Positions 1 through 11,649 of a DNA stretch of 64,000 nt are shown here, piece after piece. This stretch comes from Salisapilia sapeloensis (lineage: Eukaryota; Oomycota; Peronosporomycetes; Peronosporales; Salisapiliaceae). The DNA is taken from contig JAADVB010000026.1 in assembly GCA_023334545.1 (NCBI GenBank), positions 1-64,000 on the forward strand, in the 5' to 3' direction. Positions within the stretch are counted from its first letter, which is position 1. Every line of letters starts with the position of its first letter. The position numbers were made by a program, and so were the translations under genes. The notes beneath the pieces were generated by a model. That model had not been told where the DNA came from and did not search any database. It saw only the letters and a list, made by a program, of their open reading frames with translations.

Positions 1-1757
1 GCTGCGGCTCCATTCGCCATCGGTAGGATAGACCAGTAAGCTGTATTTACACGAGTCTCGAGTCCAGCCTCGAGTGTGTCCATAATACATAGACGCAAAT
101 GAAGCGAACTCGTAACACCCACAATCGAAAATTAAGTGTGAAGTAGGAAATTTATTGTTTTGAGTTATTGATTCGATGAAAGCTTTTCAAATAGAATGAT
201 TGCTTTAGGTCAAGTAGATACATTATCATGCTTTCTTTATTTACTACATGGACAAAGATGTTTGATGAGATGGCAAAAGTATCTACGCAATTAAAGGAAG
301 ATAGTATCTTTGTTGAGACGCAGTGTTATAGTTAAATTTCGATATGATATTCAGCGTACGAGTTCTGTTGTTATCCATAGCTAGCCTGATGCTACATATA
401 ATTTGCTACGATTGAGAACAAGCATGCTTCCTGAGCCGACAGGGTTAAATCTAAAGAAATCTATTTACTTTGTTTTAAGTTTATACGTCAGCCTAGACGT
501 TAAAAATCGGGCATGTTGTCAACGTGTATTATAGATTCCTAGTCCCGCATGTTACCTACTACAAGTTCACTATAGACCTCTTAGATTGCTTCTGAGAAAT
601 CTAGAACGTTATCTGTACGTGGAACTCTACAAAGTAAAAGCAATGCTACAAATGTATAAACGTCATTCCACTCAGACTAGCTTTTTGCCTGCTGCGAGTG
701 TAGTAGTTGTTATCCTTTTTTTGCACCGTACCTGCAGAGACTACCTAGTTTCAACTGATATGCCTTAATGAAATTTATAGCTCGGTCAAGACGACAAAGG
801 CTCTTCACTGTCGGTCAATCCAGGTAGATCTTATCTAAAAATCGTAGTGAGAATGCTATGCGAAACAGAATAAATCAGGCGTGAATATCTATACTGCACA
901 AGCATGATTGCAGTCTCTTTTCATGCACGCTTAGCCTCCAAGATCGCTTGCATATCTTTAGCGATGCTCACGCTACACATACAACACAAAAGCCACCTAT
1001 CGCACTTGTGCTACGTGCACCATTTCTTTGAAATAATCTTTTGCACCTACGATGTCTCATATGCAAGCCAAGGAAAAGTTTGATTCTGCAAAGATGGGAG
1101 AGCTCAGCGTTTGGAAATGCGCCAACAACTGGACTGCCAAGGAAACAAGCTGTGCATGGCCTACGCTTGGTATGCGTTATGACTATAAATTTAGCTCTTT
1201 TTGCTTGATATCTCTCCAAACCATGGGCTTACCTGGATGTGACTAAGTCTAAGCAAAGCATTCGTCCACAATGCTATGGATAGCTACTTGTATCCACTAC
1301 TGTTGACGCAAATACTACAAGCCAACGACCAAAACACGTAAGCAGTGGGAAAGCGACTGCACGCTACTTCAATTAACTCTACTGCGTGGTTGTTCGGAGA
1401 CATTTCATTCATCAGAGCACTAGCGCAGATCAAACACCAAATAACAACTTCAAGCTAGTCATGCTAAACACTAGGTACACTAACAAGTATGCCGATTAAT
1501 AGACAGCACGAAACTTTATCATGAACTCGTTCGGCTGACTCGCCCATCACTATGGTAACCCAGCGTTTCCCTTTTTCGAACCTCCAAGTTGCCTTGAACT
1601 CCCTCAACTGCATACAATTTACTGCAACCACGTCCTTTTGTCCTGAAATAAAAGGCCGTCGTTCCTATCCATGGTCGATCGAGTCGCCATAGAAAAGACA
1701 AGTGATTTGTTTGGCGAGCGTTCCGGACAAACAATAGTCGAGTACTAGAGCAAAAGC
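1..1757. other. Gene-free left edge
   Basis: I see no supportable gene here. Open frames are all short (under 100 codons), lack recognisable domains, and do not join into a larger product through consensus splice sites. Base composition is more AT-rich than in the flanking genes. The final 200 bases presumably hold the promoter of the Myb/SANT-like gene that starts at 1758. No tRNA-like fold, tandem repeat or transposon end was recognised by eye. Confidence 0.5.
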
Positions 1758-2624
1758 ATGGAGCAGACGAGCGGTGCGACGAGTACGGAGAATGGGAGTC
1801 TAGCAGAATTCCCAAACGCTGATGCGATCACAGCCGTCCACATGGATGCGTTGGACTCGAATCACTTGGTCTCATCTGCGATAAAATCGGAATCCCCGAG
1901 TGACGACGGTCAGAGTAAAAAGCGCTTCGGCCCGAAGCAAGATCTCTTGCTCCTTCGACAAGTTAAAGCCGAATGCCCATTCTCATCCCCTTGGGGCACC
2001 ATGATGACAGCTTGGAACAAAATTGCTGATGATCTAAACGCGCTAGAAGACTTTGGCTTAGAAACGACTGGCAAAGCCTGTCAAAATCGCTTCCATGCGC
2101 TCATGTTCAAGCACCGTCAGCGCTATCAACCTCGAGAAGGCTACAATCCTCCTGCTCCACCATCGGAGAATGAAGCAGAAGAGTTGTCACAATACAATCT
2201 ACTGGAAGATTTGGAGAAAATGATGCGAGACGAGGAACGGAATAAGCCTGCGAGACCTTTGGAGAGCGAAAAGGAGGCGGATGGAAGTGGGAAGCGGACG
2301 AAACGAAGCGGACCTGACACGCCAGTGAAGCGACGGAAGCGAAGTGACCCGAATGAGGCACCAAAGTCAATCACAGGCATGATGCAGCGTCTCGTCGAGA
2401 TGCAGAACGAGAGTCTGTCTGTCTTTCGCGAGATGCTCCGAGCTTCTCAGCAGCAAGAGATTGATTTCCGACGACAAGAGTGTGAAGAGCGACGTCGGGA
2501 GCGACAGGAAGATCGAGAAGAGCGTGAACGAGCGAGGAGAGAAGAGCGTGAGGAGCGAGAACGGGACCGGAAAGCAGAGAATGAGCGCTTCCAATCGCTT
2601 TTGCAGGCAGTGCTGAAGCAGTAA
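1758..2624 (+). CDS. Myb/SANT-like (trihelix-type) DNA-binding protein
   Basis: Single-exon protein of 288 residues, probably a nuclear DNA-binding factor. Residues about 55-120 look like a Myb/SANT-like (trihelix) module: an opening KKRFGPKQD stretch, a tryptophan-containing central helix (spwgTMMTAWNKIA) and a closing TGKACQNRFHALM helix with the basic FKHRQRY run. Basic clusters around 175-200 (KRTKRS, VKRRKRSD) resemble nuclear localisation signals. The C-terminal third is an extremely charged Glu/Arg helix (repeats of the type EERERARREEREE), likely a single alpha helix or coiled coil for dimerisation. The ATG at 1758 is the first in the frame. It converges with E(z), with the two stop codons only 24 bp apart, so the 3' UTRs must overlap. 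The fold family is fairly sure; the DNA target is unknown. Confidence 0.8.
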   Translation: MEQTSGATSTENGSLAEFPNADAITAVHMDALDSNHLVSSAIKSESPSDDGQSKKRFGPKQDLLLLRQVKAECPFSSPWGTMMTAWNKIADDLNALEDFGLETTGKACQNRFHALMFKHRQRYQPREGYNPPAPPSENEAEELSQYNLLEDLEKMMRDEERNKPARPLESEKEADGSGKRTKRSGPDTPVKRRKRSDPNEAPKSITGMMQRLVEMQNESLSVFREMLRASQQQEIDFRRQECEERRRERQEDREERERARREEREERERDRKAENERFQSLLQAVLKQ

Positions 2625-2648
2625 CTTTTTTCCTTTTAAAGCGAAACA

Positions 2649-5357
2649 TCACGTTGTTTGACTTGCACAGTACGCGACATCAATGACGTTGGAAGAAGTC
2701 GCAGACTCCCACACTTTACTCTTACTTGACGCATGCACTGGCACGTCATACTTGTAGTCGTAAAAGAGCTAGGAAAGACACACGTTAGATCAATTGGACG
2801 AAGTCAAATCGGACACTCGCACCTCTGAGTAGGCAGGAATCGAATGGAGAGCAAAGATCCCGATACGATAGTCTCCTTGGATGTTTAGGATCCGACACAC
2901 ACAGTTCGGTCGGTCCGAGTGGTTAATAAACTACATCATCACGTTAGGCTAAGACACTTGTAAAGGGATAGACACTGCATACTCGAGTCTTGTTGCCCTT
3001 ACGAGTAGAGTCGACGACTGTCTCCGAGTCCAGATTGAACAAGTAGCTTCGATCCAATCGCTCGTACGCTCCACCTCGTCGCTCTGCTTCTGCATGTGAC
3101 ACTAGCTCTCCTCTATATTCCAGCACGAACTCATCTTTCTCAATTGCTTCCATCGTATAGAGTCCCCATTGATCGCTCTGGAGAGTCGATCGAGCGACTC
3201 GCACACGTTTCGACAGACCTCTCGTGATCGATCGATGGAGACATGTTGCCGCATCTCCTTTCTGCGTCCGTCGGATCAACGCACAACAAGTTTTACAAAT
3301 GTCCGGATCACATTCTCTACCAGAAGCATAGCATGGACAGGCATTCGTTTGACAACGACCTCGTTGGCATTGACAACCATGAAAGAAAATGGGGCAAAAG
3401 GCATGGACGCAATGGCAATGCTTCGAGCACAAAACGCCATCCAGAATGCAAGAGCAGTTCTGATTGTCACATGGACCAAAGTGCGCACATCCTTTCGGTC
3501 TAGTCGGATCAATTAGTCATCATGTACCCAATGTACGTGTAAGAGGTATTACTTGGTTGCGAGTTGGTTGCTATGACTACTACCCTGACTTTCTATCGTA
3601 CAAGAAGATAAGTACGTGTATACTACTATGAATGTGTCCTCTACTGGCGTCCTGGACATGTATGCCTAGCTACAGTCCATAAGACGATCTAGAGATGTCT
3701 CTATCTGTCTCTCTTCATGACTGCTACGTCTATGAACCTCGAGACGGCAGCGTATCTGAGGACAAGTGGAAGGAAAGGAAACGTACTCGACATATGACGA
3801 ACGCCCGTCTTCCCATTCCGCTTCTTCCGTCGCCCTTTATGCATATGCGACCGTCGATCGCTATCGTCGCGTAAGGACTGCTGACTGATCTGATAGTACT
3901 CACAGAATTCAGCGACTTCTTCACACGTTTTATTGCCAAGGGCACGAGCGACATCACAAAAGCTACCGGACAAAATAAAGTAAAGACGAATACAAAGGAC
4001 TTTGCTCCGTCGACTCCACGTGACTTGGAAACGATCTGAAACAATACTTGTGTCTTCGTCACCTGGTCGACGTGTCCTACCGAAGATGCACTTATTGCCA
4101 CAATTACGACCCATGCTCATATTGACATTGTTGTTCATATCCTTGGTAGCCAGCATATTTTGCTGTGTGATAGCCTATCCATGTACATTGGTATCATGAT
4201 ATTAAAGTGGTAAGTAGATAACATACGAGCTCCGGGACGGCGGTGCATCCGTGGTAGTCACAGTCGTATACATAACACCTTCTACAGAGCAGAGCTGTGC
4301 AGATAAAGTTAGTAGCGAATAGGGCAATAAAAGATAGGATAAGTACATCGATAGGAGTCGAGGATAGCTTCATACTGTTCAAAGGAGTCACCCTTGTCTG
4401 ATAAAAGGTCTTCACTTCCGACGGACATGTCTTGGGACGGTATCTCCTCGACTGCTTGCGTTTTATTCTTGTTCCGTTTTGACAGAGCCGATTTGGTTTG
4501 TTCACGAACGTCTCGATGCACTGCAAACACGACTTCTTCATCGACTTGAATGGCCGATGCTGCCCGTCTCAAGTCTTCCGTGCTCAAGTCCCACGTGATG
4601 GACAGTTCCTTGAGTACTGCTGTGACGATCTGTTTCGTGAATTCGATCTCGGCTGCACTCGTACGTTGCTCTCTACGGCAAAAGTTACATTTGTGCTTTT
4701 AAAAGGACAGACGAGAAGGCATACTTAGCGTTATAATGCTCTGCGACGATGTCATCGACGCTCATCACATTGTTTTCGGACTGTGTTGGCTCATCTTCGA
4801 CCTCAAAACTCTTACTGAGTCCCGTCCACGACGTATAAGTCGGTTTGGGTGGGATGCAAGGCATGACATTGGGCTTCCGGACGACTGTCACGGGCTTTTG
4901 GTCCTTGGCAATAATCTGGTATTGGCATTGTATCATAGACTTTGAAGAGGATGGAAGTGGTTTCTCAGATGCTATTATACACATGAACACATTAGATCGC
5001 TTATAAACGCTTGTAATACATACTAAAGTACTCGTCATAGCGTGCATCGAGTCAAAGACCATGCTTAGATTCTGTCCAAGCGTCGTAAATGGAAGTATCC
5101 GTTCACTCCGGAGTTGCCGTAAATATGTAGCTGTTTGCACTCGATTGAATGCAATACGTTCCTACGCACAACGTCAGACATGTACCTTGTCATCGGACAT
5201 GATCAGCATCATGACTAGTAGCTAGTACATTCGCTCGTCGTTGAAACGCTCGGATGTATTCATTATGTGCCGTGATCGCATGAGACACCAATTGCTGCTG
5301 CATTAACCAATCCGCTTGCTCCTCCATCTCATCGTCCTTGTCCCCAAGCACAGTCAT
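2649..5357 (-). CDS. E(z)/EZH-type histone H3K27 methyltransferase (PRC2 catalytic subunit)
   Basis: Polycomb repressive complex 2 catalytic subunit in many small exons. Supported exons: 5357-5229, 5161 to 4725 (a probable 60-bp in-frame intron lies near 4970-5030), 4672-4347, 4294-4227, 4162 to about 3790, 3499-2983, 2930-2823 and 2768-2649. The block between about 3790 and 3500 is not fully resolved. The N-terminal part has the FEVEDE motif seen in EZH proteins and a CRRCYVYDC cysteine block. A SANT-like helix follows (FCDVARALGNKTCEEV), then a cysteine-rich CXC domain (GPCDNQNCSC, ACPCYASGRECDPDIC). The SET domain has VVDSTRKGNKTR, the FINHS...NC cofactor motif, RIGIFA and a final LFYDY tyrosine. 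The gene is head to head with RPC3, with 102 bp between start codons. The family call is firm; the exact exon set in the middle is not. Confidence 0.88.
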
Positions 5358-5459
5358 CGCACCTCGGATGTACTCGGCGCTTGGCGTGGGGATAGTGATG
5401 GTTCTATGTTATACAAGACATACGTTTTCCTAGATAAATACCACGACACCAACAAAAGG
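5358..5459. promoter_or_regulatory. Bidirectional spacer between E(z) and RPC3
   Basis: Only 102 bp separate the inferred ATG of the E(z) homologue on the minus strand from the ATG of RPC3 on the plus strand. Any core promoters for both genes must lie in this spacer or overlap the opposing first exons. No TATA box is obvious. Confidence 0.5.
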
Positions 5460-7530
5460 ATGGCGAACGGATTCGCGAGTCCGTCGGAGCGGACGATCGT
5501 CGAAAGTGTGCTGCATGCAGACTTTGGTGCCTTGGCAGCACAAGCAGCTAGCACCATCCTGCGCTCTGAAGGTCTGTCTGTAGTCGAGTTGGTCCAGAAA
5601 CTCCGAAAAAAGGCGCTGGGTGGACACCAACCAACTGTCCATGAGGTGAGCCAGTAATTTGGTCGACGACGTCCTGATAGATGGTCTGATATACGTGCAG
5701 GTGAAGAATGTGTTGCTTAAGCTACTTCAGCACAATATTCTTTCCGTGCATCCGGTAGCGTCTTCTCCCAATACGACTTCGCCACCTCTCATCTACAAGG
5801 TGTCCATCTCCTCTATTAATTATTCCATCGACTATTATATTGACAATCGAGGTGATATAGATCAATGTCCAGGAGACTATGCACCGCCTTCGATTTCCAA
5901 AGTTCCTACAACAAACGGAAAAAATATTTGGACAAGAGGTACATGTCTCGTGGTACTTCCACCACTAGAATACTCATCATACATGTAGGGAGAGATCGTG
6001 ATGGAAGAAGTGTTAGTACAAGGAAGAGTTCGATTGGACCAGTCACTTGATGCCATGGCTGAGAACTTGGCGGAGGCTCTAAAAGAGCAGAAAAAAGAAC
6101 CGGGTGACGATTCGGTCGAGGACGAAGAGATCAGTGAAGAGTTTTTAGAAGAATGCAAAGAACGCATTCATAATGCCTTTATTGAAATGGCCAAGCGTAG
6201 ATACATCCAACGTGTCTATCCGTTAGATTTGAAGGTCCCGGAGCCAGAGGCCAAGCCAGACATACCAGCAAGTCTCGGTGGCGGCTCGAAGCCATCCGAG
6301 TCGAATGGAAAAAAGTCCAGTGGCAACAAGTCAAACAAGAACGGTTCAAAGCAAACTCCGGATGCATCTCCGGAACAAAACGATGGGATTACGGTCAAAG
6401 CGAAGCAAAAGAGGCGACCGAAGACGACGCAGGACTCTAGTATCCCGGTCGAACTACAGCACATGCTAGAAGCAGATGAGAAAGATCGAGACGACGGAGA
6501 AGCTGAAGTTGACTTATCAGCATCCAATGCGCGTCCAACTAAGAAAAGAAAACTAGCTAAGAAAGCAAAACTACCTGGTCGTGGTGCAGACATCAAGTCT
6601 GCTACAAGCTCTCCGAATAGTGAAAGCACCGAGAGTGAAAGTGCCATGTCGTTGGACCAATCGTGTCTTGTCTGGCGCTGTGGCGTCGATCAGATCATGC
6701 GTGAATTACGGCGTGAAACGTGCGTGAAATTCGCTTCGGAGAATGTTAATGAAGTAGGCGGTGTCCTCATCCGTGCGATCTTGACCAAGTCCACGGCATT
6801 CGAGAAGGATGCAAGAGAACCGACGTCTTCCCCTGTAACCGCTCGAACACTGTTTGAGATGCAAGAAGTGAAAGACGCACTTCCACAAGGCAGTAAACGG
6901 AAGCCTTGGGATCTCTTGATCGGCTACTTGTCCCACATGTGTCTCGACAAGTCCGGTATGCTCGCCAAGGTTGCTGCGAATACGCACGACCCGGCACGCG
7001 CGAATGACGGTGGACAGTACGTTGTCCACATGGACAAGATCATCACGTTCGTGAAACGAGCGTCGACGCATGCGTATTTAGAAGACCGATTTGGCGTCGC
7101 GAGTGCACGCATTGTACGTGTCTTGCTGCAAAAGCGTCAGGTAGAGCAGCAGACAGTCGCGGAGTTAGCTCTACTGCCTGGACATGAAGCACGACGCCGA
7201 CTATACGAGCTGCACGCTGCGAAACTGATTAAACTGCAGGAAGTGCCGAAGCGTGCGGATCATAACCCGGCGCATACGTTCTACTACTGGTCACTAGATG
7301 AACCGGAGCTGGAGCTTCGGTTGCAAGAGCGACTGCTAGAGTCCGTAGCGAGACTGCGCGCGCGACGTCAGACAGAGGCAGAAGAGAATAAGGAGTTGAT
7401 CGCTCGATCCGATCAGCTTGTGGAGGAACTGGATTTGAAGAAATTTGATAGACTTAGTCGTGCACTTGACCGGATGGATCGCGCCGTCGTCCAGCTCGAT
7501 GCGATGCTCATGCTCTACCGAGAGTTCTGA
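5460..7530 (+). CDS. POLR3C: RNA polymerase III subunit RPC3 (POLR3C/RPC82)
   Basis: About 630 residues from four exons: 5460-5645, 5701-5799, 5873-5938 and 5989-7530, with introns of 50-73 bp in phase 0. RPC3 belongs to the TFIIE-alpha-like RPC3/6/7 subcomplex that helps Pol III open promoters of tRNA and 5S genes. The N-terminal winged helix reads ERTIVESVLHADFG; the next contains HRLRFPKF and EIVMEEVLVQGRV. The C-terminal winged helix holds DRFGVASARIVRVLLQK followed by VEQQTVAELALLPGHEARR, and the protein ends in a coiled coil ending MLMLYREF, the order seen in human POLR3C. A lysine-rich, low-complexity insert (about residues 205-320) separates the winged helices and may act as a nuclear localisation signal. 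The start was chosen because upstream codons run into the divergent E(z) gene. Confidence 0.92.
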
Positions 7531-7632
7531 CGTAGTGTAGGATAAAGTCTGTCCGGAACATGCTTATTTTAGAGCACGTCGTAGCTAGTCGTTTCAATTT
7601 GTTTCGTTCTACCATCCGTCAGGCTAGAGACG

Positions 7633-8612
7633 ATGGACTACTACGAAGTGTTGGGATTACCACGTAGCGCAACAGAGCAAGAGATAAAGAAAGCGTACAA
7701 TTGTCTAGTGAACATAATGATCGTGTAGATATTTATCCTCGTTGGCATAGATATCGAAAGTTGGCATTGAAGTGGCATCCGGATCGTAATGCGGATAACA
7801 TAGCTGAAGCTCAGCACCATTTTCAAGAGATCGCAGAAGCCTATGATGTTTTAATTGATCCAGCGAAACGATCTGTCTTTGACCAGTACGGATATGAAGG
7901 CCTGAGGACTGGTGTGCCGGATGAAAATGGACACATGCGAGATGGATATGCTTTCAATGAACGTGCAGCTGAAGATGTCTTTACCTCGTTTTTTGGTACG
8001 AAGAATCCCTTCTACGACTTTGGATTTGGCGACACGCTTCCATTCGCGAGTTCACTCCGAAAGCAAGGTCCAGAGAAGCATGAGCCAATTGAAATCGACG
8101 TTCCGTGCTCTTTAGAAGACTTGTACTCTGGAACGACCAAGGCAGTAGATGTCAATCGAACGAGACTTCAAAACGATGAGATAGTAGAAGATCCTAAGAC
8201 ATTCCAGATCAAAGTCCGTGCTGGGTGGAAACATGGCACGAAAATTACTTTCGAAAGAGAAGGAAGTGAATCAAGAACGAACGAAGTGGGTGATGTCATC
8301 TTCCGCATCGTGTTGGAACCTCACACTTTATTCACAAGAGATGGCAATGATTTGATCTATCGAGCAAAGATCAAACTATGTGAAGCACTGACAGATTGCT
8401 CTGTCATGGTGCCGACATTAGATGGTAGACAGCTCGCCATCTCTTGCAACGACGTCATCAGTCCTCAGACAGTCAAGACTCTCACTGGCGAAGGCATGCC
8501 CATCAGCAACAAGCCAGGATACCACGGCGACCTCATTGTAAAGTTCCACCTGGTGTTCCCAAAGCACTTGACAAGTCTGCAGAAAGCAGCAGTCATGAAG
8601 ATCCTCGGATAA
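7633..8612 (+). CDS. Class II (DNAJB-type) DnaJ co-chaperone, possibly DNAJB13/RSP16-like
   Basis: Two exons, 7633-7694 and 7751-8612 (56-bp intron, phase 2), give 307 residues. Residues 1-70 form a J domain beginning MDYYEVLGLPRSAT with an intact HPD in LKWHPDRN, so Hsp70 activation should be possible. A short G/F region follows (GYAFN...FFGTKNPF), with no zinc-finger region, then two beta-sandwich substrate domains (EIDVPCSLEDLYSGTTK; PHTLFTRDGNDL) and the class-II ending GEGMP...GDLIVKF. The linker GY.F....VF..FFG.NPF is close to what I recall of DNAJB13, the radial-spoke protein RSP16 of motile cilia, which would suit a zoosporic organism. A general cytosolic DNAJB1-like role remains possible. 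It converges on ETF-QO with 185 bp between stops. Confidence 0.85.
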
Positions 8613-8797
8613 CAACTAGAAACAAAATTCTTTTTCCAATTGATTCTGTTCAAGTTACGTTCCAAAGCTACCAAGCTATTATCACGTTTGCAGGTCTACA
8701 ATGCACGTCCGAGTACCTGGCAACATTTAGAGCAGTTCACTAGAACACAAAAATACATTAGTATAAATATAAATAAATGATAATTGAAGGGAACGTA

Positions 8798-10737
8798 CTA
8801 TGCAGGTCCTCCGCCACCTTCCGGAACAGTCCAGTTGATGTACTCGCGCGGCATCTTGATGGAGCAGCACTTGCAGTGCACGCAGTTCTGTGCATTGATC
8901 ACGAGCTGAGGTTCGCCACCAGCCTCACTTCCATCCGTGTACTCGTACACCTTGGCCGGACAGAAGCGCTGTTCCGGACCAGCATACACCGGATACGACT
9001 CTTTCGCCGGTACATCCGACTTCTCCGGTCGTACGCGCAAGTGTGCTGGTTGATCATGATTGTGGTTCGTGCCACTACGCTGCAAATTCGACAGCAGATC
9101 AAATGTAATCTTTCCATCCGGCTTTGGGTACTCAATCGGTTTAAATTCGCTCGCAGGTTTCGTCTTGGCAGAGTCCGGAAGTGTATTCGGGACCGTCCAC
9201 GGCTCCTTTCCTTTCGAGATAAACGTGCTGAATCCAGAGTGGAGGAGACCAGGTGCTAGACCATAGTGGAAGGAAGCGTGAGAGTTTCGCACACGCTTGA
9301 GCTCTTCAATGACCCACGAGTTCTCCACTGCTGTCTCATAAGACGAAATGTCCGTCGGCTTTTCAGACGGGTCAATCTCCATCGAACTGCTGACGGGCTC
9401 CTTTTCGTCTGCTGTCAAGGCTTCATACGCAGCTTCAGCAGCCAACATGCCAGACTTCATGGCTGTGTGTGTGCCCTTGATCTTCACGCCGTTGAGGAAA
9501 CCAGCAGAGCAACCGATGAGACCGCCACCAGGGAACGTGAGCTTCGGAAGAGCATGATAGCCACCTTCATTCAAGCACCGAGCACCGTACGAGATGCACT
9601 CACCACCTTCCAAGAGCTCTTTGATCAGAGGATGCGTCTTGAAGCGCTGGAACTCTTCATAAGGGTTCAAGTACGGATTCTCATAGTCCAGACCGACGAC
9701 AAGTCCGATCTGGATCAAGTCTTCTTCCATATGGTAGAGGAACGACCCGCCAAACGTCTTGTCCATCAAGCCAGTCTGCAATGGCCAACCGAGAGAGTGC
9801 TGGACGTGGCCGGGCTTGTGCTTTTCCTTGGGAATACGCCACACTTCCTTCAGCCCGAGACCGTACGTCTGCGGCTGTGAATTCTCACGCAAGTTAAACT
9901 TTTCCATCACTTCCTCACTGCACGATCCACGGCATCCTTCGCCGAATAACGTCACGCGCGCTCGAAGCTCCATGCCTCGCGCAAAGTTGTGCTTCGGACG
10001 ACCTTCCTTGTCCAGACCGACGTCACGAGTGGCAATACCACGCACGCCCCCATCTTCATGGTAAAGGACTTCCGAGGCGGAGAAACCAGGGTAGATCTCG
10101 ACGCCTTCTTCTTCGGCCTGTTCGCCAAGCCAACGAGCGAATTTGCTCAGACTCATAATGTAGTTACCATCGTTATGTTGCTCTGGCGGAAGGAGGAAGT
10201 GAGGCCATTGCACGTGCTTGTTCTCGCTTAGTAGCATCAATGCGTCGTGCGTCACTGGCGTATCTAATGGTGCGCCACGTTCCTTCCAGTCCGGTAGAAG
10301 TTCATTCAAAGCTCGTGGCTCAAACACATTTCCTAGTTTCAAAATGAGACCATCTAGAGCATAAGAGGAAGATGTGGGATGTACATACCCGAGATGATGT
10401 GGGAACCGACTTCGGCTCCTTTTTCGACGACACAGACGGATAGATCCGTTCCTTTTTCATTTGAAAGTTGCTTGAGTCGAATCGCAGCCGATAGACTAGC
10501 AGGTCCAGCTCCCACCTATTTAGAGCCCAGGAGCGGTTACAAAGATGAGCTATGAGTGTATTCTAGCGAACGTACGAGCAGAACGTCGTAGTCCATGCCT
10601 TCCCGTGGCTCATTCAGCATCTCCTTCTCTTCATCCGTGAGTTGCGTGGAGAAGAAGCGAGATGCGCTCCGACGAGTGGCACCAGCGCGTACCAGCGCTG
10701 GCTTGGAGGAGGACAACGATAGCGTTCGACGTAGCAT
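8798..10737 (-). CDS. ETFDH: Electron transfer flavoprotein-ubiquinone oxidoreductase, mitochondrial
   Basis: About 607 residues from exons 10737-10576, 10515-10389 and 10332-8798 (introns 60 and 56 bp). The enzyme sits on the inner mitochondrial membrane and passes electrons from reduced ETF, and so from acyl-CoA dehydrogenases of fatty-acid and branched-chain amino-acid oxidation, to ubiquinone. The start [14 protein letters not shown], rich in Arg and Ser and lacking acids, is a mitochondrial presequence ending near RFFST. The FAD dinucleotide motif VGAGPAS is at about residue 55; the body carries [14 protein letters not shown] and [19 protein letters not shown]. The C-terminus keeps the 4Fe-4S ligands (FCPAKVYEY, then NCVHCKCC) and ends PEGGGGPA as in the human enzyme. 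All hallmark residues are present, so it should be active. A CCAAT motif lies about 120 bp upstream. Confidence 0.96.
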
Positions 10738-10870
10738 CGCGAGCGTGAATAAAGATGTGGATTCCGACGGTGTGTACAAGGAGTTTCAAGACGGTATTTT
10801 TATGGGTCGAATTCACGGTATGAGTGTATAAACTGTATGTAATTAAGTGATATCGTTTGGCCAATCAAAC
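10738..10870 (-). promoter_or_regulatory. ETF-QO upstream region with CCAAT motif
   Basis: The 130 bp before the ETF-QO start include CCAATCA at 10861-10867. The same pentamer recurs in the upstream spacers of several other genes in this window. No TATA box is evident. Confidence 0.35.
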
Positions 10871-11649
10871 GCGCGGTATTTTAACTTGAAGAGTGTATGT
10901 TGCGCTTCATGAGTTTATTGTATCCATGTATACATCTATCGATCAGTTCTAGGCTATGATAGATTGTCCTTTTCATTGTTATAGTATGCTCTTGAAGATG
11001 AGTAGGTAGGTTGCGTGTTGAGTGGATCGCACTGGTACAGTGGAGGAGATGCCCAACTCAGTTAAGTGATGACCTCAAGTTGGTAGAAACATGCGAAAGA
11101 CTGGTCTCTTCGGTAGCCTTCGTCTCATCCCTGGGAAGACTGGAGGCTTGTCATGGATCGAATGCATTTTGCTGATGTACGATTAAAAGCAGAGGTTCAT
11201 CCTAGAGCTTGTTTGGATGCATGCTTTCGTGGTAGTTTGAGCCACTTCATCAGATGCGATTGGAAGCAGAAACTTTGGTATGTGATAATCACCACGATTA
11301 CACAAGAAGTGAAGAAGAGCTTTGCATGATCGAGATGCATGCAAAGAGACGGTGATACTGCTAAAGCCGACGTTTAAATGGATTCTAGACAGCTCTTGAA
11401 GATACAACTTTAAGCACGAGACGAAACGAAGGAGCGTTGTAATGTATGCCTGTATATGAAAGGATCAGATGATCACTTCTTGCGTCGAACAGACTAGTCG
11501 TATTTTCATCTAATCCTTTCTCGCCTCGCATGGACATTTTCTGCAACTTGTAAATCAAGACGAGCAATGCAAAATGGGAAGAATGATGGCATACTGAACT
11601 CGATGGAACCGAAATGATACATGCGACCTTGCTCGCATATATCTACTAA
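10871..11649. other. Intergenic, no gene recognised
   Basis: Frames on both strands are broken by stops every few dozen codons. A minus-strand stretch around 11180-11700 reads as several medium-length open pieces separated by stops, which could be decayed coding sequence of a mobile element. I recognise no domain and make no gene call. Confidence 0.4.

Noticed and set aside
586-1815. Short open frames at the left edge on both strands
   Set aside because: All are under 100 codons, without domains, and some overlap the start of the Myb/SANT-like gene antisense. They look like chance frames.
9266-9880. 204-codon plus-strand frame inside ETF-QO
   Set aside because: Antisense to a highly conserved enzyme body; the peptide has no domain.
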